Origin: a virus
Virus record (IMG/VR): IMGVR_UViG_3300043419_000690
Span: 1 to 61,766 of that record
Length of the DNA: 61,766 bases
Reading direction: 5' to 3' (one strand)
Shown one piece after another: positions 16,393 through 25,562 of this stretch. The notes under the pieces were generated by a model, which saw only the letters and a program-made list of their open reading frames with translations, ran no database searches and was not told where the DNA came from. Position 1 is the stretch's first letter, and each line of letters begins with the position of its first letter. The position numbers and the translations under genes were made by a program.

Positions 16393-16840
16393 TACACAGG
16401 CAATGACCACCTCGTTTAAAGGCGAGATTCTCACTGCAACACATAACTTTGGTACTGCACCTACTCGTGGTTCTGGTGCTGCTGACACATTTAAAGCTGC
16501 TTTATATGTAACCACAGCGACACTTGGTGCAGGTACAACAGCATATACCGTTACAGGTGAAGTATCTGGTTCTGGATACAGTCCTGGTGGCGTGACTGTG
16601 ACCAATGCAACTGCTCCAGCGACATCGGGTACTACTGCGTATTGGACTCCATCAGCTTCAATTACTTATTCAAGCGTGACGTTATCTACCGCATTTGATG
16701 CAGTGCTGATTTATAACAGTTCACAAAGTGATAAGGCTGTGAGTGTTCATACATTTGGTTCGCAGACAATTACTGCTGGTACATTCACATTGTTGATGCC
16801 TGCTAATGCGGCTGGTACGGCTTTGTTAAATATCGCTTAA
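16385..16840 (+). CDS. Virion protein, paralog B of a duplicated pair, 151 aa
   Basis: Same architecture as the protein at 15307: TTSFKGEILTATHNF, FKAALYV, GEVSGSGYSPGG, AVLIYNSSQSDKA, HTFGSQTI and a C-terminal MPANAAGT. The sequence has diverged widely while keeping order and spacing. The start codon is inside the end of the endonuclease gene, so expression may depend on it. Structural role inferred from location only. Confidence 0.65.
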   Translation: MSNTQAMTTSFKGEILTATHNFGTAPTRGSGAADTFKAALYVTTATLGAGTTAYTVTGEVSGSGYSPGGVTVTNATAPATSGTTAYWTPSASITYSSVTLSTAFDAVLIYNSSQSDKAVSVHTFGSQTITAGTFTLLMPANAAGTALLNIA

Positions 16841-16862
16841 CGTTTAAAAGGCGGGCGTAGCC

Positions 16863-17732
16863 ATGTTTGGTATAAGTTCGTTCGCCGAAATACCCTTTTC
16901 AGGGCTACCTGCTGCTAATGCTGTTGTTGTTAGTCTTACTGGAGTAACAGGAACTGGCTCGGTTGGTACAGTTGCAGTAGCGTCAGAAGTAGGTTTAACT
17001 GCGGTAACAGCGACAGGCACGGTTGGCACAGTTTCTTACGGCAAAGAAGAAAGCCTAACAGGAGTAACTGGTACTGGATCGGTCGGTAATGTTGGATTTG
17101 AGTACGCGTTTGATTTAACTGCTGTAACAGGTACGGGTTCAGTTGGTACTGTAACAGTAGAAGAGAGACAAATAAATGTTACCGCAGTAACTGGTACTGG
17201 GTCAGTTGGTAGTGTAGCAGCACAAAACAGCCCTACGCTAAGTGGTGTAACTGGAACAGGTCAGGCAGGCGATCCATATCACGGCAAGGCTGTTGTACTA
17301 GCAGGGGTTAGCGGTACAGGTTCCGTTGGTACGGTGGTAGCACAAGAGTCTGGCCAAGAGGACGGTACTACTGCAACAGGTACGGTTGGTGATGTTGGAT
17401 TATTAACAGAAGTAGCAATAAGTGGTGTAACAGGTACTGGTTCGGTAAATAGCGTTGTCTTCTCTCAGGTAGCGTTTATAACTGGAGTATCTGGCACAGG
17501 TGCATTAACATATGTGCCATTGGGTGTGCGGCATTTTAATGGAATAACTGGGTTATCTGCCGCTACCAGTGTAGGAAGTATGACAGCAGCACCGCATTGG
17601 TCATTCTTCTATATTGATACACAGCAGGATGCGGATTGGCAGTTGATAAATAATAATCAAACTGCGGATTGGACGTTAATTGATACAGATACACCAACAG
17701 ATTGGGTATTAATAGACACTGAGGTTTACTGA
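16863..17732 (+). CDS. Repeat protein with ~10 VTGTGSVG-type units
   Basis: The 289-aa protein starts MFGISSFAEIPFSGLP, an N-terminus seen in other phage structural proteins. From about 25 to 230 it consists of about ten units of roughly 20 residues built on (L/V)(T/S)(G/A)VTGTGSVG(T/N/S)V. The C-terminus has a different short repeat, three DWxLI units (DWQLI, DWTLI, DWVLI). The main repeat suggests an extended beta-strand stack or fibre shaft. It sits at the head of the fibre gene block and overlaps the next gene by one base (TGATG). Confidence 0.7.
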   Translation: MFGISSFAEIPFSGLPAANAVVVSLTGVTGTGSVGTVAVASEVGLTAVTATGTVGTVSYGKEESLTGVTGTGSVGNVGFEYAFDLTAVTGTGSVGTVTVEERQINVTAVTGTGSVGSVAAQNSPTLSGVTGTGQAGDPYHGKAVVLAGVSGTGSVGTVVAQESGQEDGTTATGTVGDVGLLTEVAISGVTGTGSVNSVVFSQVAFITGVSGTGALTYVPLGVRHFNGITGLSAATSVGSMTAAPHWSFFYIDTQQDADWQLINNNQTADWTLIDTDTPTDWVLIDTEVY

Positions 17733-18223
17733 TGGCATTTGTCTTAAAAGATAGGATAAAAGAAACGACCATCACGACTGGTAATGGCACGATAACGCTT
17801 GCAGGTGCTGTTACGGGGTATCGGTCGTTTGCTGACATTGGTAATGGCAACAATACTTATTACACTATAGCGGCTCAAACAGGGAGTGAGTGGGAAGTAG
17901 GTGTTGGTACTTACACATCATCTGGTACTACGCTTTCTCGTGATACCGTACTATCTAATTCTCTAGGCACTACTGCAAAAATCGTATTCTCTGCGGGTAC
18001 TAAAGACGTATTTGTAACCTATCCTGCAGGTAAGGCAGCGTATGAGAATACAGATCAAACAATAACGGCGGGTGGGGACGGCGCAATTTATTTAGCATCG
18101 AACACAATAACCGTAAATAGTACAATTCCAACTGGGTTTAATGGCATGACTCCGGGACCAATTACTATATCGAATGGCATAACAGTGACGGTAGCTAACG
18201 GCTCTAACTGGGTTGTAACGTAA
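17732..18223 (+). CDS. Fibre-associated protein, 163 aa
   Basis: Contains FVLKDRIKETTITTGNGTITLAGAVTGYRSF and AAQTGSEWEVGVGTYTS followed by LSRDTVLSNS. I recall this as a widespread module of phage fibre or tail proteins, often at fibre N-termini. The C-terminal 45 residues (ITVNSTIPTGFNGMTPGPITI, NWVVT) form a second small beta module, also seen at the end of the next protein (NWTVTG). Probably a tail fibre component. Confidence 0.65.
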   Translation: MAFVLKDRIKETTITTGNGTITLAGAVTGYRSFADIGNGNNTYYTIAAQTGSEWEVGVGTYTSSGTTLSRDTVLSNSLGTTAKIVFSAGTKDVFVTYPAGKAAYENTDQTITAGGDGAIYLASNTITVNSTIPTGFNGMTPGPITISNGITVTVANGSNWVVT

Positions 18224-18234
18224 AGGATTAGGAA

Positions 18235-19230
18235 ATGACAACCACGTATTCGAACAATTTGCGATTAAACATGATTGGCACTGGCGATCAAGCTGGTGTC
18301 TGGGGTGTAACTACTAATCTAAATTTAGGTACTTTACTGGAAGCCGCTATTTCAGGTGTTATTGGTGTTCCCGTTACCTCAGCTCTTCAGGCGTTAACGG
18401 CATATGATGGCGTAACAGATCAAGCAAGACAAGCGGTTATAGTTTTAACAGGAACTCCTGGTGCTACAGCTACCGTATGTTTGCCTCCTGCAAATAAAAC
18501 ATACATTATTAAAAATTCTACAAATCAAATTGTAGTAATTTCTGCGGCAACTGCATTAAATGGTACTACATTGACTGGTGGTACTACTGTTGCTATTCCT
18601 ATCGGTAAGACCACAATTATTGTCTGTGATGCTGTTAATGTCCAAGGTGGTGTGGACTACATTGCGGATGACTTATCTGTATTAGGTGACGGTACCTTCT
18701 CTGGTAACGGCGCGTTCGGTGGTACGGGTAGTTTGAAGCTGCCATCAGGTACTACTGGAGAACGAGCGGGTACAGGTGTTCGTTACAACACCACAACTGG
18801 AACTTACGAGGGTTACAACACCAACACTGCAACATGGGGTGAGATTGGTGGAGGTGGTGGAGCTACAGGTGGCGGTTTAAACAAAGCGTTCTTTGAGAAT
18901 CAAACTGAGATCACAGCAAGCTATACGATTACTGCTGGATATAACGCTATTACTGCGGGTCCTGTAACGCTAGTACCTTTAGATTTTACTGGCTCTATTG
19001 CTGCTACTACATTGACTGTTTCAGCGGTAACAACAGGTACTTTATATGTAGGCGCGGTTCTTACAGGCACAGGTATTACAGTAGGCACGACTATTACAGC
19101 ATTAGGTACAGGCACAGGTGGTGTAGGCAATTACACAGTTAGCCCATCGCAGTCTGTAGGTAGCACAAACATCACATCCGTCACAACAGTTACAGTTCCT
19201 GTTGGGTCAAATTGGACAGTTACAGGTTAA
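18235..19230 (+). CDS. Tail fibre-type protein with inserted beta module, 331 aa
   Basis: The N-terminus (about 1-155) is beta-rich ([22 protein letters not shown]). Residues about 175-205 hold [25 protein letters not shown], a motif typical of phage fibres. A Gly linker follows, then a repeat-type module (about 245-320: [40 protein letters not shown]) like the insert in the adaptor-like protein at 14459. The ribosome-binding site is good (AAAGGATTAGGA). Probably a fibre shaft or base protein. Confidence 0.65.
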   Translation: MTTTYSNNLRLNMIGTGDQAGVWGVTTNLNLGTLLEAAISGVIGVPVTSALQALTAYDGVTDQARQAVIVLTGTPGATATVCLPPANKTYIIKNSTNQIVVISAATALNGTTLTGGTTVAIPIGKTTIIVCDAVNVQGGVDYIADDLSVLGDGTFSGNGAFGGTGSLKLPSGTTGERAGTGVRYNTTTGTYEGYNTNTATWGEIGGGGGATGGGLNKAFFENQTEITASYTITAGYNAITAGPVTLVPLDFTGSIAATTLTVSAVTTGTLYVGAVLTGTGITVGTTITALGTGTGGVGNYTVSPSQSVGSTNITSVTTVTVPVGSNWTVTG

Positions 19231-19240
19231 GAGGTAAAAC

Positions 19241-19711
19241 ATGGCAAGCACAATCACAGCGGGTAATTCCACGAATTCAGGCACCAACATAGCTTCAGAC
19301 AATACCGGCATACTATCTGTTAAAACGGGTACGGGTTCAGGTACAGTTGTAGCTACATTTGGTACTAGCGGTCAGACATCGTTTATTGGTACAGCGTATG
19401 CACCTAACATTAATTTGACTGATGCAGCGACTATTGCTTGGGATACCTCACTAGGTCAAACAGCTACGTTTACTTTCGTGTCTTCTAATAGAACGATGGG
19501 CGCACCAACCAACTTGGTTAACGGTGGCTTTTATGCTTTGGCTGTGATTCAGAACGCTGGCAGCAACACATTGACATGGAACTCAGTCTTTAAGTGGACG
19601 GGCGGCGCAGCTCCTACATTATCTACTGCGGCAGGTGCAAGGGATTATTTTATATTTAGAAGTGACGGTACCAACCTCTATCAACAAGGTCAGTCTTTGG
19701 CGGTGGCGTAA
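19241..19711 (+). CDS. Adhesin-cassette protein 1a, 156 aa
   Basis: First gene of the duplicated three-gene cassette. The C-terminal ~110 residues (NLTDAATIAWDTSLGQTATFTF, SNRTMGAPTNLVNGGFYALAVIQNAGS, FRSDGTNLYQQGQSLAVA) match the protein at 22669 closely. The N-terminal ~45 residues are unrelated. Beta-rich, probably a fibre segment. It overlaps the adhesin gene by one base (TAATG). Confidence 0.7.
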   Translation: MASTITAGNSTNSGTNIASDNTGILSVKTGTGSGTVVATFGTSGQTSFIGTAYAPNINLTDAATIAWDTSLGQTATFTFVSSNRTMGAPTNLVNGGFYALAVIQNAGSNTLTWNSVFKWTGGAAPTLSTAAGARDYFIFRSDGTNLYQQGQSLAVA

Positions 19712-22131
19712 TGACGATCACAATCGTAGGTGGGGGCAACCCATCAGGTCCAACATATCCATTACAGCGTAGTGTACGACTGCGTTCGAGTGCGTCTGCT
19801 TACTTTAATAGGACTCCAAGCGTTGCTGGAAACCAACAAAAATTTACTTGGAGTGGATGGGTTAAGTTAGGCGTTCTTGGTACAGAAATGATGTTCCTCG
19901 ATGCAGGTACTGGGAACACTACTGATTTTAGAATGAATATTGCCTCAACCGGTGTACTAAGCGTTGTTTCTTATAATGGCGCTGTTTACACTACAAGAGT
20001 AGAAACATCAGCGGTTCTCCGTGACCCGTCGTCTTGGTATCACATAGTATTTGCTATTGACACAACTCAAGCAACAGCATCAAACCGAGTTTTAATTTAT
20101 ATAAATGGTGTTTTGCAAACCGCATTATCGCAAACTACATATATGACGCAGAACTTTAGCACATATATAAATAGCGTTGTATCACATACTATTGGTCGTT
20201 ATGCTTGGGCGGCATCAGCTTATCTTGATGGTTACTTAGAAGAAATTAACTTTATTGATGGGCAGCAATTAACGCCTACATCGTTCGGTGCATATAACAG
20301 CTATGGTGTGTGGAGTCCTGCAAAGTACACTGGTACATACGGTACTAACGGCTTCTATCTGAATTTCCAAGACAACAGCGCAGCTACAGCAGCAGCTATA
20401 GGCAAAGACTCTAGTGGTAACGGTAACAACTGGACACCTAATAATATCTCTGTAACTGCTGGTGTTACGTATGACTCGATGTTAGATGTTCCTACGTTGA
20501 CTAGTACTACTAATAGTAACTTCCCTGTACTAAATCCATTATTTAATACGGGCATACTTGGATACTTGCCATTAACAAATGGAAACTTAACAGCAACAGA
20601 GTCTTCTGGTTCCGCTGCATGGCGTTCACGATGGACAACAATGAGTATGCCATCTGGTGGTTGGTACGCTGAGTTTACTTTAACTTATACTGGGGCTACA
20701 CCAATAACAAATGGAACAGTAGCAATAGGTTTGCATGATGGTGGCAGTGCAATTTATGTTGGGCAAACTTCAACAACATACAGTTATTTTTCTAATGGTA
20801 CAAAATATAATAATGCTACTTCTACCGCATTTGGGGCTAGTTATGCAAGTGGCGATATAATTTCTGTGGCTTATGACCCAACAAACGGGAAAGTTTGGTT
20901 TGGTAAGAATGGTACTTGGCAAGCAAGTGGTGACCCCGCAGCGGGAACAAACCCAGCGTTTACTTCAGTCCCCACAAATTTATTTTTTGGTTGTTCTGCA
21001 TACTGGAACTCACCTGACGGCAATACTACACTTAATGCCAACTTTGGTCAGCGTCCATTCTCTTACACACCACCAACAGGATTTAAACGTCTAAACACAT
21101 ATAACTTACCTACGCCTACTATTCCTAATGGTGCTACACAGTTTGCTGCTACTACTTATACTGGTAATGGAGCAAACCCTCAAAACATTGCAAATACTGT
21201 TAATGGTGTGTCTTTCCAACCGGATTTTGTTTGGACAAAAATAAGAAGTACAACGGGCGATAACTTTTTAGCAGATGCTGTTCGTGGGGCAGCAAACATT
21301 TTAATTAGTAATACTACTGGCGCAGAAATAATTGGCACTGGTGGTATTCAAACATTTAACTCCAACGGTTTTGGGGTTAACGGAAATCAAAACACAAACG
21401 CAGCAACCTACGTAGGCTGGCAATGGAAAGCAAACGGCACCCCAGCGGTAGTAAATACAAGTGGCTCTATCCCATCAACGATCAGCGCTAACACAACAAG
21501 TGGATTTAGTATTGTTACTTATACAGGTGTTGGAAGTACTGGCACTATTGGTCATGGATTAGGTATTGCGCCAAAATTTATAATTACTAAATATAGAAAT
21601 GCTGTTAATGCTTGGTTATGTTACAGCGCATCTTTAGGTGCGGGTAGCCGTATTTATTTAAATCAAACAGATGCCGCCGGTGCTAGTGCAACAGTTTGGA
21701 ATAACACATCCCCGACATCTTCTGTATTTTCTGTGGGTGATGCAAACACAAATGCAAGTGGTGGCACTTACGTAGCCTACTGCTGGGCAGAGATACCGGG
21801 CTTTAGTAAGTTTGGATCGTACACTGGTAATGGTTCTGCTGACGGTACGTTTATATATTTAGGATTTAGACCTCGTCTGGTTATGACAAAACGAACGGAC
21901 GCTGCTAGTCAATGGTATTTAATGGATACAGCTCGTGATCTGTATAACTGCACGGCAAACATTTTATTCCCTAATCTTTCAAATGCTGAATCTTCAAATA
22001 CAGGTTTGATAGACGAACTTTCAAATGGTTTTAAGTTACGATCAACGAATACAGATGCAAACGCTAATGGCGGCACATATATTTATATGGCATTTGCAGA
22101 GAACCCCTTCAACTATAGCCTTGCGAGGTAA
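19711..22131 (+). CDS. Large adhesin 1 with LamG-like and SPRY-like domains, 806 aa
   Basis: Domains in order: a LamG or concanavalin-like domain (about 15-190: FTWSGWVKLG, DPSSWYHIVFAIDTT, YINGVLQ, LDGYLEEINFIDGQ) and a SPRY/B30.2-like domain (about 300-440: GWYAEFTLTYTG, DIISVAYDPTNGKVWFGKNGTW). A DUF7483-like C-terminal region (about 470-806: GWQWKANG, SGFSIVTYTGVGSTGTIGHGLG, YTGNGSADGTFIYLGFRP) follows. LamG-like folds commonly bind sugars, so a receptor-binding role is likely. Its paralog is at 23094. The SPRY-encoding part (about 20520-21020) is more AT-rich than its flanks, suggesting module exchange. Confidence 0.75.
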   Translation: MTITIVGGGNPSGPTYPLQRSVRLRSSASAYFNRTPSVAGNQQKFTWSGWVKLGVLGTEMMFLDAGTGNTTDFRMNIASTGVLSVVSYNGAVYTTRVETSAVLRDPSSWYHIVFAIDTTQATASNRVLIYINGVLQTALSQTTYMTQNFSTYINSVVSHTIGRYAWAASAYLDGYLEEINFIDGQQLTPTSFGAYNSYGVWSPAKYTGTYGTNGFYLNFQDNSAATAAAIGKDSSGNGNNWTPNNISVTAGVTYDSMLDVPTLTSTTNSNFPVLNPLFNTGILGYLPLTNGNLTATESSGSAAWRSRWTTMSMPSGGWYAEFTLTYTGATPITNGTVAIGLHDGGSAIYVGQTSTTYSYFSNGTKYNNATSTAFGASYASGDIISVAYDPTNGKVWFGKNGTWQASGDPAAGTNPAFTSVPTNLFFGCSAYWNSPDGNTTLNANFGQRPFSYTPPTGFKRLNTYNLPTPTIPNGATQFAATTYTGNGANPQNIANTVNGVSFQPDFVWTKIRSTTGDNFLADAVRGAANILISNTTGAEIIGTGGIQTFNSNGFGVNGNQNTNAATYVGWQWKANGTPAVVNTSGSIPSTISANTTSGFSIVTYTGVGSTGTIGHGLGIAPKFIITKYRNAVNAWLCYSASLGAGSRIYLNQTDAAGASATVWNNTSPTSSVFSVGDANTNASGGTYVAYCWAEIPGFSKFGSYTGNGSADGTFIYLGFRPRLVMTKRTDAASQWYLMDTARDLYNCTANILFPNLSNAESSNTGLIDELSNGFKLRSTNTDANANGGTYIYMAFAENPFNYSLAR

Positions 22132-22133
22132 TA

Positions 22134-22667
22134 ATGTTTGCAATAGTACAAAATGGAATAATTATGATGCTGGTGCAGCCCGGCGTAGCCTTTGAGTGGG
22201 ATGGTAATTTTTACCCCGCAAACTGGTGCAACGTCTCTACACCAGAAGAGAAAGCCTCTATCGGTATGGTTGATGTGGTTTACGGCACACAAGCTAATGA
22301 CCAATACTACTGGGTGTCTGAAGATGCTCCGGTTTATAACTCAGAAACTAACCAAGTAGATATTAACTTCACCAACACACCAAAAGATTTAGATGGTGTG
22401 AAGACCTCCTCAATACAGCAAGTTAATAGCACAGCGTATTCGATTCTCCTGCCGACCGATTGGATGGTAGTTAAAGCTGTTGAGACTAGCACCACAGTGC
22501 CTACTGACTGGAATACATGGAGAGAGTCTATTAGGACTACCGCAGCGACTGCTACGACTTCAATTAATAGCGCAACCGACGTAGACGCAGTGGCAACAGT
22601 TATGCAAAATATCGTCTGGCCTTTAGACCCAGATCAGGTAGCTGCTGAATTAGCACAAGGAGTTTGA
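22134..22667 (+). CDS. Adhesin-cassette protein 1c, fibre-chaperone-like, 177 aa
   Basis: Third gene of cassette 1. It shares NFYPANW, PKDLDGVKT, LPTDWMVVKAVE and a helical C-terminus with the protein at 25563. The TDWMVVK(A)VE(T)..VP..W..WR pattern resembles DUF4376-type or tail-fibre-assembly proteins, which help fold or attach the preceding fibre. Location immediately after the adhesin supports that role. Confidence 0.65.
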   Translation: MFAIVQNGIIMMLVQPGVAFEWDGNFYPANWCNVSTPEEKASIGMVDVVYGTQANDQYYWVSEDAPVYNSETNQVDINFTNTPKDLDGVKTSSIQQVNSTAYSILLPTDWMVVKAVETSTTVPTDWNTWRESIRTTAATATTSINSATDVDAVATVMQNIVWPLDPDQVAAELAQGV

Positions 22668-22668
22668 G

Positions 22669-23094
22669 ATGACTATCGGAGTAACAGCGAACAATGACGG
22701 CACCGGTTCAATGCAAATTGGTGGCACTACCTACATGAGTATTAACACATCTGGGCAGGCTGCATTTGTAAAGACTGGATACGGACCAAATCAAAACTTA
22801 ACGGATGCTGCTACGGTTGCATGGGACACTACTGCTGGTCAGGTAGCGACGTTCACGTTTGTATCATCTAACCGTACTATGGGTGCGCCGACTGGTTTAG
22901 TAAATGGTGCGTTCTATGCGTTAGCTGTAATACAAAATGCAGGTAGCAATACGTTGTCATGGAACTCGGTTTTCAAATGGGCAGGTGGTGTAGCGCCTAC
23001 GTTATCGACAGCAGCGGGTGCTAAAGACTATTTTGTTTTCCGGTCGGATGGCACTAACCTTTATCAACAGGGTCAATCACTAGCGGTGGCGTAA
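22669..23094 (+). CDS. Adhesin-cassette protein 2a, 141 aa
   Basis: First gene of the second cassette and paralog of the protein at 19241. The C-terminal ~105 residues are nearly the same (NLTDAATVAWDTTAGQVATFTF, LYQQGQSLAVA), whereas codon choice differs at many positions. The N-terminus is unrelated (MTIGVTANNDGTGSMQIGG). It overlaps the following adhesin by one base in the same TAATG arrangement as cassette 1. Confidence 0.7.
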   Translation: MTIGVTANNDGTGSMQIGGTTYMSINTSGQAAFVKTGYGPNQNLTDAATVAWDTTAGQVATFTFVSSNRTMGAPTGLVNGAFYALAVIQNAGSNTLSWNSVFKWAGGVAPTLSTAAGAKDYFVFRSDGTNLYQQGQSLAVA

Positions 23095-25559
23095 TGGCAG
23101 TCTTCTCAATGGCTGGATCAAATCCAGCGTTACCTACATACCCTCTACAACGCTCGGTAAGGTTGAGAGCTAGTGCGACTGCTTATTTTAGTAGGACACC
23201 TGCTAGTACAACAAACCGCAGAACATTTACATGGAGTGGATGGGTAAAACTTGGTGCTGTTGATACTGGAGAAAGAACTTTATTTGCATCTCGTGACGAT
23301 AATACTGCTGCGGGTAATTTTTTTACTATAGCTATTTGGCAAAACCAATTAAGGATTGTTGATTATGCTAGTGGGTATCGACTTAATTTAATACCAACAC
23401 AAGTACAAAGAGACCCAAGTTCGTGGTATCACATTTTAGTATCAGTAGATACAACTCAAGTAACTTCATCGGATAGAGCAAAAGTTTATGTAAATGGGGT
23501 TCAAGTTACTGCGTTTGGTACTGCAACGTATCCATCTCAAAACACTGATCTATACATGAATGTGGCAAGTCAACCACTGTCTCTTGGCGCAAGACCACAA
23601 GGATCAGGTCAGGTTTTTTATTTTGATGGCTACCTAACAGAAGTAAACTTCATCGACGGTCAGGCTTTAACCCCATCTAGCTTCGGTGCTTATAACTCTT
23701 ACGGCGTATGGAGTCCTGCGAAATATACAGGCACGTATGGCACTAACGGTTTCTACTTAAACTTCCAAGATAACTCTGCGCTGACTACTACGGCGAACAT
23801 AGGTATTGGTAAGGATAGCTCTGGTAATGGTAACTACTGGACGAGCAACAACATCTCTATTACAGCAGGGGTAACTTACGACTCTATGTTGGATGTTCCA
23901 ACAAATACAAGTACTACTAATGCTAACTATGCTGTAATGAATCCATTAATACCTTCTGCTTCTTCATTTATAACAAGCGGAAATTTAAACATTGCGGGAC
24001 TTGGTGTTACAAATCAAGTTCAAAGCACTTTTGCAGTAACTTCGGGAAAATGGTATTGGGAAATTGCTCTTACAAATGATGGCGCGTATGCAATAGTTGG
24101 AGTTTCTTCACAAGCAGACTTAACAAGCCCATATTATCCCGGTTCATCAAGTACTTCGTATGGTTATGATGGTTTAACTGGAAATAAATATAATAATGGT
24201 GCTGCTTCTGCATACGGCGCAACTTATGCAAGTAACAATATAATTTCTGTTGCATTAGATATGGACAACGGAAAAATATGGTTTGCAAAAGATGGTGTTT
24301 GGCAGGCAAGTGGTGATCCTGCCGCAGGCACAAATGCTGCTTTTACTACGCTTTCAAATACTGTTTCTACAGTTGCAAGTTATGGAAGAAGATCAGCAAC
24401 TGTTGCAAATCCTAGTGGGTCAATTAATTTTGGTCAACGTCCATTCACCTACACCCCTCCGACTGGATATAACAGGCTCTGCACATACAACCTGCCTGAC
24501 TCCATTGTGCCTGTGGGTGCGCAGTATATGGCAGCTACTACTTATACGGGTAATGGATCAACACAAGCGATAACGAATACAGTTAATGGTAAGTCGTTTC
24601 AGCCTGATCTGGTGTGGATTAAAGCTCGTTCTGTTGCTTACAACAATTACCTTGAAGATTCAGTACGTGGCGTTGGTAAAGATTTATCATCTAATCTAAC
24701 AGATGCTGAGGCAACATATAATCTTTTAACAGCGTTCAATAGCAATGGCTTTACTGCATTTACAAATGGCACTTATTTAGCATCTAATCAAAATGGCACA
24801 ACTTACGTTGCATGGCAATGGAGAGCATCAAATGCATCGGCTGTAACTAACACAGCAGGGACTATCACATCACAGGTAAGTGCAAACCAGACTGCTGGGT
24901 TTAGTATTGTGACGTATACGGGTACTGGAGTTAATAAAGCAACTGTGGGGCATAGTCTAGGCGTTTTCCCTTCTATGATAATTTTAAAGAATAGAAGTGC
25001 TGGGGTAGCGCTCTATGACGAATGGTGGGTTTGGACAGTAAATAACCCGGTTAATAGGGTATTAAAGTTAAACGCAACCGACGCTTTAATATCTACAACT
25101 GCGGTAATTGCTCCCGCATCTACGCCAAATACAAGCACTACATTTACAATTGGTGGCGATACTGGTGATGATGTAAACCTTTCAAACAAAAGCGGATCAA
25201 ATTATGTAGCTTACTGTTTTGCTCCAGTGCCGGGTTACTCTAAAGTAGGTAGTTATACAGGGAATGGAAGTGCGGATGGTCCATTTGTGTATTTAGGGTT
25301 TAGGCCAAGATTTATTTTGTTTAAGCCTACATCGGCAGGTAATTGGTTTATAAGGGATACGTCAAGGGATACTTATAACGCAGTTACATTGTCGCTATAT
25401 CCTAATTTATCAGATGCGGAATTTTCTGGTGCGGCACTTGATATTCTTTCTAATGGTTTTAAACCAAGATCAAGTGGTAGTGGTATTAACGGTTCTGGTG
25501 AAAATATTATTTACGCTGCATTTGCAGAAAATCCTTTCAAAAACGCTTTAGCGAGGTAA
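23094..25559 (+). CDS. Large adhesin 2 with LamG-like and SPRY-like domains, 821 aa
   Basis: Same order of domains as adhesin 1: LamG-like (about 15-190: FTWSGWVKLGAVDTGERTLF, DPSSWYHILVSVDTTQ), SPRY-like (about 300-450: KWYWEIALTNDGAYAIVGVS, NIISVALDMDNGKIWFAKDG) and a DUF7483-like C-terminus (SYTGNGSADGPFVYLGFRP, AFAENPFKNALAR). Segments joining the domains (SFGAYNSYGVWSPAKYTGTY) are identical in both paralogs, while loops in the SPRY and C-terminal parts differ. Probably receptor-binding, with a different or additional glycan. Confidence 0.75.
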   Translation: MAVFSMAGSNPALPTYPLQRSVRLRASATAYFSRTPASTTNRRTFTWSGWVKLGAVDTGERTLFASRDDNTAAGNFFTIAIWQNQLRIVDYASGYRLNLIPTQVQRDPSSWYHILVSVDTTQVTSSDRAKVYVNGVQVTAFGTATYPSQNTDLYMNVASQPLSLGARPQGSGQVFYFDGYLTEVNFIDGQALTPSSFGAYNSYGVWSPAKYTGTYGTNGFYLNFQDNSALTTTANIGIGKDSSGNGNYWTSNNISITAGVTYDSMLDVPTNTSTTNANYAVMNPLIPSASSFITSGNLNIAGLGVTNQVQSTFAVTSGKWYWEIALTNDGAYAIVGVSSQADLTSPYYPGSSSTSYGYDGLTGNKYNNGAASAYGATYASNNIISVALDMDNGKIWFAKDGVWQASGDPAAGTNAAFTTLSNTVSTVASYGRRSATVANPSGSINFGQRPFTYTPPTGYNRLCTYNLPDSIVPVGAQYMAATTYTGNGSTQAITNTVNGKSFQPDLVWIKARSVAYNNYLEDSVRGVGKDLSSNLTDAEATYNLLTAFNSNGFTAFTNGTYLASNQNGTTYVAWQWRASNASAVTNTAGTITSQVSANQTAGFSIVTYTGTGVNKATVGHSLGVFPSMIILKNRSAGVALYDEWWVWTVNNPVNRVLKLNATDALISTTAVIAPASTPNTSTTFTIGGDTGDDVNLSNKSGSNYVAYCFAPVPGYSKVGSYTGNGSADGPFVYLGFRPRFILFKPTSAGNWFIRDTSRDTYNAVTLSLYPNLSDAEFSGAALDILSNGFKPRSSGSGINGSGENIIYAAFAENPFKNALAR

Positions 25560-25562
25560 CAA

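Noticed and set aside
16930-17520. CRISPR array suggested by regular repeats
   Set aside because: The repeats are in coding frame, encode a repeated peptide, vary in sequence and have no cas genes nearby.
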